Assembly (NCBI RefSeq): GCF_014207535.1
Contig: NZ_JACHGK010000018.1
Coordinates: 63,432-74,738, forward strand
Source: Bacillus benzoevorans
GTDB taxonomy: Bacteria; Bacillota; Bacilli; Bacillales; Cytobacillaceae
Length of the DNA: 11,307 nt
Direction: 5' to 3'
The translations under genes and the position numbers were made by a program. This document shows positions 6,735 through 11,307 of this stretch, one piece after another (within the stretch, counting starts at the first letter, position 1; each line of letters opens with the position of its first letter). The notes below the pieces were generated by a model. That model was given only the letters and a program-made list of their open reading frames with translations, made no database searches and was not told where the DNA came from.

Positions 6735-7523
6735 TTGAAAATTTCAATCGGATTATTTGGTTTTGGCCGCACAGGTTCAGTTGTTGCGAATGAGATTATA
6801 AAAGATGCAGATTGTGAATTAAAATGGGTCATGAGAAAATCCGGTGAAAATGCGGGTGAATACGCGAGCCATTTGCTGGGGCATGTACATGATGAAGGCA
6901 GGTTCTTTTCCTATGAACAAGTCGACTTCGATCACTTTTATGAAGAAAATAAAGTCGATGTTATCATTGATTTTTCCAGCTCATGTGCTGTGAATGAATA
7001 TAAAAACGCTGTGAAATATGGCAGCCGCATTGTTTCGGCGATATCGAATTATCAGCCGGAAGAGATTGAGCAATTAAAGGCTTTGAGTTCAGAAACTGCG
7101 ATTCTTTATTCACCGAACATTACGTTGGGAATTAATTTCTTAATGGAAGCTTCGAAGCTGCTGCAGCAAATTGTGCCGAATGCTGATATTGAAATCATTG
7201 AGGAGCATTTCCGCCATAAAAAGGATATTTCCGGTACGGCTGTGAGAATCGCTGAAGCTCTAGGGCTCGATCAGGAGCAGCATGTGAATTCCATTCGCGT
7301 CGGCGGAATTGTCGGCAAACATGAGGTCGTTTTCGGCCTGCCGAACCAAACGATCCGAATTGTCCATGAATCGATTGACCGCGGTGCCTTTGGCCAAGGG
7401 GCCATCTATGCCGCCAAGTGGATAATGAGTCAAGAAGCAGGTGTCTATAATATGGAACAAGCGCTGAAGTTAATTAAGTCGGAACCTTATCATGAGGAGG
7501 AAAGGGAATCTGTCCTCGTTTGA
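6735..7523 (+). CDS. DapB-like dihydrodipicolinate reductase family protein
   Basis: This 262-aa protein starts at TTG (6735), with AGGAGG (6720-6725) 9 nt upstream; longer readings lack a Shine-Dalgarno. The N-terminal Rossmann fold shows GLFGFGRTG (GxGxxG). The C-terminal domain has EEHFRHKKDISGTA, the counterpart of the DapB signature (E. coli EAHHRHKVDAPSGTA), and RVGGIVGKHEVVFG. The first signature His and the Lys are kept, but the second His is Phe and the A-P pair before S-G-T is one residue shorter (Ile). DapB reduces hydroxy-tetrahydrodipicolinate with NAD(P)H in lysine and diaminopimelate synthesis. The length fits. The altered signature suggests a paralogue that may use another substrate rather than the housekeeping enzyme. 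It stands alone, without lysine genes. Confidence 0.82.
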   Translation: MKISIGLFGFGRTGSVVANEIIKDADCELKWVMRKSGENAGEYASHLLGHVHDEGRFFSYEQVDFDHFYEENKVDVIIDFSSSCAVNEYKNAVKYGSRIVSAISNYQPEEIEQLKALSSETAILYSPNITLGINFLMEASKLLQQIVPNADIEIIEEHFRHKKDISGTAVRIAEALGLDQEQHVNSIRVGGIVGKHEVVFGLPNQTIRIVHESIDRGAFGQGAIYAAKWIMSQEAGVYNMEQALKLIKSEPYHEEERESVLV

Positions 7524-7534
7524 AAAAGCAAAAA

Positions 7535-7566
7535 AATAGGCCATCCAAATGGATGGTCTATTTTAA
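7535..7566 (+). terminator. Terminator after the DapB-like gene
   Basis: A 12-bp stem (AATAGGCCATCC with GGATGGTCTATT, one G-U) and a 4-nt AAAT loop are followed by a short T run. It starts 11 bp after the stop codon. An A-run on the left flank would make it usable from the minus strand as well. Confidence 0.85.
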
Positions 7567-7884
7567 ATGACAAAAATTACCTCAAATTCAACGTTCTCCT
7601 AAATATAGATATTAAATGGTCAGCTCGAATTTCATATTGTTATCAAGATATCTATCATTCAAATCTTCGTTAAATAACCGCTAACGTATGTAAGGAAAAA
7701 ACTTTTCTTCAATAGTTTTCATTGCTGTGCTTTTGTTGAATAAAATGCATAATTGAATATGTTTCTATAAAAAATTCTTTTCAAGAAACGAATTAAAACT
7801 TCAATTCAAATAATATTTACTATTGTCCTTTAGGAGCCATCATAAAGATAGTCCTTTTGGGCAGTTTTTATATGGAGGAAAAAA
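7567..7884. other. AT-rich intergenic region before the EAL gene
   Basis: There is no gene and no clear sigma-A promoter. GTCCTTT is repeated about 30 bp apart (TTGTCCTTTAGGAG near 7824 and TAGTCCTTTTGGGC near 7851), just upstream of the RBS at 7874. I do not recognise a cyclic-di-GMP riboswitch here. Confidence 0.4.
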
Positions 7885-8836
7885 ATGACCTTATTACTCC
7901 GGCATCCAGTATCTGTTTTTATCATGGCTATTACTGCTTTATCCTATTTGTGGCTTTATTTTTTTCAAAACGATGAATGGATTTACAAGTGCAGATAAAG
8001 CCATGTATGCAGCGAAAGAACGCGGTAAGAACAACTATCAATTTTATAGTACCATTCATCATACGGTTAATCGAAATTTGAATTTAGAAAAAGGACTCAG
8101 AAATGCGATTGAAAACAATGAATTGTATCTATATTATCAACCTCAAATTGATTTAAGTTCCAATCAAATTGTAGGAATGGAGGCACTTTTAAGATGGGAT
8201 CATTCAGAACTTGGAAAAATTAGTCCGGATGAATTTATTCCAATTGCTGAAGAAACCGGCCTTATTATTCCGATAGGAAAATGGGTACTAAAGTCAGCCT
8301 GTCAGCAAATAAACGCATTCGTTGAAGCAGGTTATTCACCCCGTACAGTTTCTGTAAATGTATCCCCTTATCAATTTAAAGACCCTAATTTTCTTGAAGA
8401 TGTGAAACAAATTATAAAAGAAACAGGGATGCAGCCAGAACTTCTCGATATAGAAGTGACAGAAAGTCTTATGCATGATATCAAGGAATCCAGAGTCATC
8501 ATAGATGAACTGAAAAAGATAGGTGTACACATATCAATTGATGATTTTGGAACGGGATATTCCTCATTAAGTATTCTAACTTCATTACCGATTGACCGTA
8601 TCAAAATTGATCGAATGTTCATAAATGAAATGACAACAAATCTAAACACGAGCACGTTGGTAAAAACCATTATCGAAATGAGTAAAAATTTAAATACCTT
8701 AGCTGTTGCTGAAGGAATTGAAACCGAAGAGCAGGCATTACAACTAAAACGGTTAAATTGTCATATAGGTCAAGGTTATTTTTACTATCCACCCATTTCT
8801 GTAATGGAGATGGAAAAATTACTTTTGAACCATTAG
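7885..8836 (+). pseudogene. Disrupted membrane-anchored GGDEF-EAL gene
   Basis: GGAGG (7874-7878) precedes ATG 7885, which opens a 37-codon frame: MTLLLRHPVSVFIMAITAL, a membrane-anchor-like hydrophobic segment, then a stop at 7996-7998. The downstream frame (ATG 7973, 287 aa, no Shine-Dalgarno) is shifted by one and is open from 7889. A run of seven T (7959-7965) lies where the two would be joined. The downstream protein begins with only the tail of a GGDEF domain (ADKAMYAAKERGKNNYQFYS); the signature half is absent. A full EAL domain follows with the expected metal and catalytic residues: E70 (EALLR), N129, E161, D190-D191, K211, E247 and Q267. So the phosphodiesterase part looks chemically intact, but the gene has lost its cyclase and apparently its frame. 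Slippage at T7 could still produce a fusion. Confidence 0.75.
7973..8836 (+). CDS. EAL-domain remnant (cyclic-di-GMP phosphodiesterase part)
   Basis: This is the longest open frame of the disrupted gene. It holds residues of a GGDEF tail (about 5-25) and an EAL domain (about 38-285). EAL domains hydrolyse cyclic-di-GMP to pGpG with two divalent metals, and all expected ligand positions are present. Translation from ATG 7973 is doubtful because no ribosome binding site precedes it. Expression would more plausibly depend on the upstream start and a frameshift. No other gene is co-transcribed. Confidence 0.6.
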   Translation: MNGFTSADKAMYAAKERGKNNYQFYSTIHHTVNRNLNLEKGLRNAIENNELYLYYQPQIDLSSNQIVGMEALLRWDHSELGKISPDEFIPIAEETGLIIPIGKWVLKSACQQINAFVEAGYSPRTVSVNVSPYQFKDPNFLEDVKQIIKETGMQPELLDIEVTESLMHDIKESRVIIDELKKIGVHISIDDFGTGYSSLSILTSLPIDRIKIDRMFINEMTTNLNTSTLVKTIIEMSKNLNTLAVAEGIETEEQALQLKRLNCHIGQGYFYYPPISVMEMEKLLLNH

Positions 8837-8870
8837 AAACAGGGATGTTCTACGTGTTTCTCTCATTTTT
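8835..8870 (+). terminator. Terminator-like hairpin, REP-like copy 2
   Basis: AGAAACA (8835-8841) pairs with TGTTTCT (8855-8861), with partial inner pairing GGGA/TTCT, and CTCATTTTT follows. It overlaps the TAG of the EAL frame. Sequence and layout match the element at 5038-5076: GAAACA, GGGA, TTCT, TGTTTC, then CT-A-T5. Confidence 0.7.
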
Positions 8871-9139
8871 GCCAGAAGGGTCGAACTCGGTGCCACAAGG
8901 TTTGAATCGTTCCCGTTAGAAAGTGAAACCGCGGTCTGAGGGGAAGAATCGCGCATTCCTCAAAGGAGTTCATTGATTATGGGAAGTATCAGGACTTGAT
9001 AGAGCCCGTGAACGAGTAAAACCCTTGATGATGGGAAGTATCGAATGTGATAGAGCCCGTGAACTACGGCCTGATAATGACCGAGAGATTAACTAGCGTT
9101 CGCGGGGCCCCGAATCCGAATTTTGACTGCAAAAACAGC
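8871..9139. other. Intergenic region with diverged repeats
   Basis: No gene lies between the hairpin and the staygreen terminator. It holds the second 52-bp-type array and a small dyad, TGAGG...CCTCA (near 8937-8962). It also holds a GC-rich palindrome CGGGGCCCCG (9103-9112) flanked by TTCG and AA. Confidence 0.5.
8979..9066. repeat. Second array of the 52-bp repeat family (two diverged units)
   Basis: GGGAAGTATC occurs at 8981 and 9033 (52 bp apart), and TGATAGAGCCCGTGAAC at 8997 and 9048 (51 bp apart). The TGATAGAGCCCG core and its distance of 16 bp (15 in the second unit) from the start of the GG... block equal those of the array at 1-252. The flanks differ. In the first unit GATTATGGG (8975-8983) can pair with CCCGTGAAC (9005-9013) with one mismatch and G-U pairs. 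Confidence 0.85.
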
Positions 9140-9172
9140 AAAGTAAAAGAGACTGCTCAAAGTTGGGCAGCC
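9140..9172 (-). terminator. Probable terminator of the staygreen-family gene
   Basis: On the minus strand an 8-bp stem (CTGCCCAA with TTGAGCAG, one mismatch) around a short loop is followed by TCTCTTTTACTTT. It lies about 60 bp after the stop codon. Confidence 0.5.
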
Positions 9173-9234
9173 AATTACCATTATTTATACTAATCTAATT
9201 TCTTGTGTTCCTCCCGGGTACGCTTATGCCCCGT

Positions 9235-9696
9235 CTAAGCCAAATATTTTCTTGGAGTGCCATAATAAAAAGTCTGCTGGTATTGCGGAAAACTAGATTC
9301 ATATTCAATATAAATAGGGGCATCAAGCAGAACTGGATAGCGGCGTAAAAACGGCAGGTCGCCATAAACCATTGCTCTAATGGCCGTATCCATTTCTTTT
9401 TTAAAAATGTTTAAACGACGTTCTGCAGCCGCTTGACTAAATTCCCCGCCGTCAACATAGGCCTTTCCTAATAAATTGAAACCGCCGCTCCCCGTTCTTC
9501 GCCACTCTGCCAGCACTTCATCGCGCATTGATTTATTAATGGCTTCATAGTTGTAGTCAAATCCAATATCCAAAAAAATCTGAGCTGTCTTGTCTGAATG
9601 AGTAAGTGTGTATTTCCTTCTATTGATGGGCTGCGCCGAATTTGCGGGAGGAATCATTCTCACAAACAACTTTTCCGGGTTAAAAGCGGCCATCAT
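9235..9696 (-). CDS. Staygreen-family protein
   Basis: This 153-aa protein begins MMAAFNPEKLFVRMIPP. It is recognised from the family pattern FNPEKL...P...R.YTLTHSD (residues about 5-35), MRDEVLAEW (about 57-65), then DGGEF and Y.D.PFL..YP.LLDAPI.I.Y.S.FPQY near the end. In plants, staygreen (SGR) proteins remove magnesium from chlorophyll a, and some bacterial homologues have dechelatase activity in vitro. In bacilli, which have no chlorophyll, the natural substrate is unknown. AGGGGG (9700-9705) is 3 nt from the first ATG and 6 nt from the second (9693), so translation may start at the second. The gene stands alone on the minus strand, and no clear promoter is seen. Confidence 0.85.
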   Translation of the reverse strand: MMAAFNPEKLFVRMIPPANSAQPINRRKYTLTHSDKTAQIFLDIGFDYNYEAINKSMRDEVLAEWRRTGSGGFNLLGKAYVDGGEFSQAAAERRLNIFKKEMDTAIRAMVYGDLPFLRRYPVLLDAPIYIEYESSFPQYQQTFYYGTPRKYLA

Positions 9697-9889
9697 TTTC
9701 CCCCTATTCGCAGGTTAATAGTAAATAAATATGCAGGTTTAGTTGTTTAAGTTCCTAGAGGTAAAATAACTGCCGGGACAAACCTGGCTTCAATCATTCA
9801 AAGCCCCACAAAATGATTCACTAAGCTCTCACAAACGATGCAATCTGCAAGGTAACAGTGTGCTAAGATTTGGTAAGGGGGTATTAACA

Positions 9890-10078
9890 ATGGATAAAGA
9901 AAACAAACCATTTAATGACGTTATCGACCATATGCAAAAAATTGAGGGAAATACAACGCCTGCAACAACGACTGATAGGAATAAACTCCCTAAACCAGTC
10001 AGATATTTCGGCTATATTGTGATTGCCTTCATTGTCCTATCCCTATTAATGCTAATCACTCTAAACTTTTTAAAATAA
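9890..10078 (+). CDS. Small single-span membrane protein, unknown
   Basis: This 62-aa protein starts at ATG 9890, placed by AAGGGGG (9875-9881) 8 nt upstream. A GTG at 9860 would extend the frame but lacks such a site. The first about 37 residues are hydrophilic (MDKENKPFNDVIDHMQKIEG...). One strong transmembrane segment follows (about 40-60: YIVIAFIVLSLLMLITLNF), preceded by KPVRYF, so the N terminus is probably cytoplasmic. I do not recognise the family. Its nearest co-directional neighbour starts 87 bp downstream with its own Shine-Dalgarno. Confidence 0.75.
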   Translation: MDKENKPFNDVIDHMQKIEGNTTPATTTDRNKLPKPVRYFGYIVIAFIVLSLLMLITLNFLK

Positions 10079-10165
10079 CATTTCACCAATCTTCATTATT
10101 AAAAAACACCCATCCATGAAACTTTTTCGTTCCCATATCGTCTAATATCTAAAGGGGGACCAGAC

Positions 10166-10765
10166 TTGAAAAAATTGCAATACATATTTATTTTTACGCT
10201 AATCCTACTATTGATAGATACGAACGTTTCCGCGACAAGCTGGGTCGCCCTGGAGCCGGAGGAGGTCGCAGCGCGGGCCGATGTCATTGTCAGTGGGACA
10301 TACGATTTTTACAGCAAGCCAGAGCTAAGTGATTTTGTCTTCCAAGGATTGGATTTTTATGTCAACAAGGTTTACAAAGGCGATGTCAGTAAAAAAATAA
10401 CCGCCGGCATCGACGGCTTTGATATTGGCTGGGCACAGGAATTTCAGAATCAGGGCGGGGAATTTGTCTTATTTTTAAAGAAGAGCGAAGACTTTCATTT
10501 CCTTATCCCAGTCTCTGGTCCAAATGGAATGGTTCAAGTCCAGGGCGGACAAGTCGTGGACCACAATGCAGAAAGAAAGGCTTTTTTCGAGGATTTTCTA
10601 AAAATAGGGCAAAGCATCACAGTCAGCTCTGTTCAATCCGCTCATGAACAGGGGAATTACCCTGCCACTTTCTATTTTTCCAGTGCCGGCATGTTGCTGA
10701 TTATCGCAATTTTTATTATGATTTACCGCAGTTGGAGGAAACGGCTCCTGAAGAAAAAGGATTAA
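10166..10765 (+). CDS. Exported, C-terminally anchored protein, unknown
   Basis: This 199-aa protein starts at TTG 10166, placed by AAAGGGGG (10151-10158) 7 nt upstream. Residues 1-23 form a signal peptide (MKKLQYIFIFTLILLLIDTNVSA) with a likely cleavage after VSA. The extracellular part (about 24-165) begins TSWVALEPEEVAARADVIVSGTYDF and looks like a beta-rich domain. A second hydrophobic span (about 168-187) is followed by a basic tail (RSWRKRLLKKKD), giving a type I membrane topology. I do not recognise the family, and no catalytic motif or cysteine is seen. It could be a cell-surface or spore-related protein, but nothing nearby supports a specific role. It may share a transcript with the 62-aa protein upstream. 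Confidence 0.78.
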   Translation: MKKLQYIFIFTLILLLIDTNVSATSWVALEPEEVAARADVIVSGTYDFYSKPELSDFVFQGLDFYVNKVYKGDVSKKITAGIDGFDIGWAQEFQNQGGEFVLFLKKSEDFHFLIPVSGPNGMVQVQGGQVVDHNAERKAFFEDFLKIGQSITVSSVQSAHEQGNYPATFYFSSAGMLLIIAIFIMIYRSWRKRLLKKKD

Positions 10766-10994
10766 GCAATTTAAAAAGATATTCAAATGTAACAAAGGAT
10801 ATGTAAGATACAAATGAAACAGGAAAAATTTGAACTGCAATCAATAAAGCTTTTAAAAAAAGAGTTGATCTCAATTAGGGGTAATGATACTATTAATTTC
10901 CCTTTTCCTTTTAGAAGACAGATAGGAATTAAGTTCATATTTCTTCTTTGATATAGAGAATAGGGATTAATACAGAATAAACTCAAAAAAGAAG
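10766..10994. other. Intergenic region before the rrn promoters
   Basis: There is no credible gene; the minus-strand frames here lack start signals. The region holds the possible extra upstream promoter at 10865-10893 and is otherwise AT-rich. Confidence 0.5.
10865..10893 (+). promoter_or_regulatory. Possible additional upstream rrn promoter
   Basis: TTGATC (10865-10870), a 17-bp spacer and TACTAT (10888-10893) preceded by TGA (an extended -10). It lies about 130 bp before P1 and points towards the rRNA gene. It could alternatively drive a short unannotated transcript. Confidence 0.4.
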
Positions 10995-11023
10995 TTGACT
11001 TCTGTGAATCCAGATGTTATAGT
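10995..11023 (+). promoter_or_regulatory. rRNA operon promoter P1
   Basis: TTGACT (10995-11000), a 17-bp spacer and TATAGT (11018-11023), with a likely G start at 11031. The -35 region is similar in sequence to P2, as if duplicated. Confidence 0.85.
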
Positions 11024-11072
11024 AATGAATGTCGCTGATGCGAAACAACTAAAAAAGATTACTTCTTAATAG

Positions 11073-11101
11073 TTGACTTCGGCGAAACGAAATGGTATAA
11101 T
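11073..11101 (+). promoter_or_regulatory. rRNA operon promoter P2
   Basis: TTGACT (11073-11078), a 17-bp spacer and perfect TATAAT (11096-11101), with a likely G start at 11109. It is 78 bp downstream of P1, the usual tandem arrangement of Bacillus rrn operons. Confidence 0.9.
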
Positions 11102-11134
11102 TCATTTTGCTGCTGATAAGAATCAGTAGATGAT

Positions 11135-11149
11135 TGTTCTTTGAAAACT
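11135..11149 (+). promoter_or_regulatory. rrn leader boxA antitermination site
   Basis: TGTTCTTTGAAAACT matches the boxA form found in Bacillus rRNA leaders, which is bound by NusB/S10 to protect rRNA transcription from early termination. Confidence 0.75.
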
Positions 11150-11212
11150 AAACAAAGCAGAAACGTCAACGTAAGTTTTATTTTTGTAACAAAACATGAG
11201 CAAATCAAACAC

Positions 11213-11307
11213 TTTTTGGAGAGTTTGATCCTGGCTCAGGACGAACGCTGGCGGCGTGCCTAATACATGCAAGTCGAGCGGACTTTTGGGAGCTTGCTCC
11301 CAAAAGT
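11213..11307 (+). rRNA. rrs: 16S ribosomal RNA, 5' part
   Basis: The 5' end is unmistakable: GAGTTTGATCCTGGCTCAGG, then GACGAACGCTGGCGGCGTGC and ACATGCAAGTCGAGCGG. The mature end is estimated near 11213 by aligning AGAGTTTGATC (starting at 11220) to E. coli position 8. The last bases form the V1 stem-loop (ACTTTTGGGAGC with GCTCCCAAAAGT, apex TT), typical of Bacillaceae. The gene is cut by the window end. Confidence 0.97.

Noticed and set aside
8895..8925. tRNA-like GGTTTGAATC
   Set aside because: Only a T-arm-like string is present; no acceptor stem, anticodon arm or CCA partner can be formed around it.
9103..9112. CGGGGCCCCG palindrome as an attachment or origin site
   Set aside because: It is a short isolated palindrome with no integrase, phage or replication gene nearby.
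10783..10986. Minus-strand frame in the rrn upstream region
   Set aside because: It has no ribosome binding site and lies in AT-rich promoter DNA; a chance frame.

Overview
The window reads as chromosome of a low-to-moderate GC Bacillota bacterium, most likely a member of the Bacillaceae. The reasons are AGGAGG/AAGGGGG-type ribosome binding sites, frequent TTG starts, the ywqB-ywqA gene pair, a staygreen-family gene of the kind seen in bacilli, and an rRNA operon front with tandem TTGACT-N17-TATARt promoters and a Bacillus-like boxA. The window ends inside the 5' end of a 16S rRNA gene.

Layout. 1-252 is an array of almost five 52-bp tandem repeats. A strong terminator (272-305) ends a minus-strand operon that starts near 5118: a SWIM zinc-finger protein (ywqB-like, 3405-5021) overlaps by 8 bp a SNF2-family ATPase (ywqA-like, 380-3412). 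The operon promoter carries a perfect 10-bp inverted repeat, and the leader holds a REP-like hairpin directly before the Shine-Dalgarno. Then follow a possible 54-codon small ORF (5291-5455), a GntR-HTH/RCK_C regulator of BusR architecture (5543-6190), a long imperfect inverted repeat, an intergenic stretch with competing hairpin arms, and a divergent DapB-like reductase (6735-7523) with its own terminator.

From 7885 to 8836 lies a damaged cyclic-di-GMP gene. A membrane-anchor start with a good RBS is out of frame with a C-terminal piece that has lost nearly all of its GGDEF domain but keeps an intact-looking EAL domain. It is followed by a terminator-like hairpin and a second, diverged array of the 52-bp repeat family (8979-9066). 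Next are a minus-strand staygreen-family gene (9235-9696), a 62-aa single-span membrane protein (9890-10078), and a secreted or membrane-anchored protein of unknown function (10166-10765). The rrn promoter region and the start of 16S rRNA complete the window.

The protein genes look like independent transcription units, apart from the ywqB-ywqA operon. No defence island, phage or complete insertion sequence is visible. The least explained content is non-coding: a 52-bp repeat family at two loci with a shared core and partly different pairing arms, a second family of about 40-bp terminator-like hairpins at two loci in the same orientation, and a third family built on GGTGTCAGGCACC.
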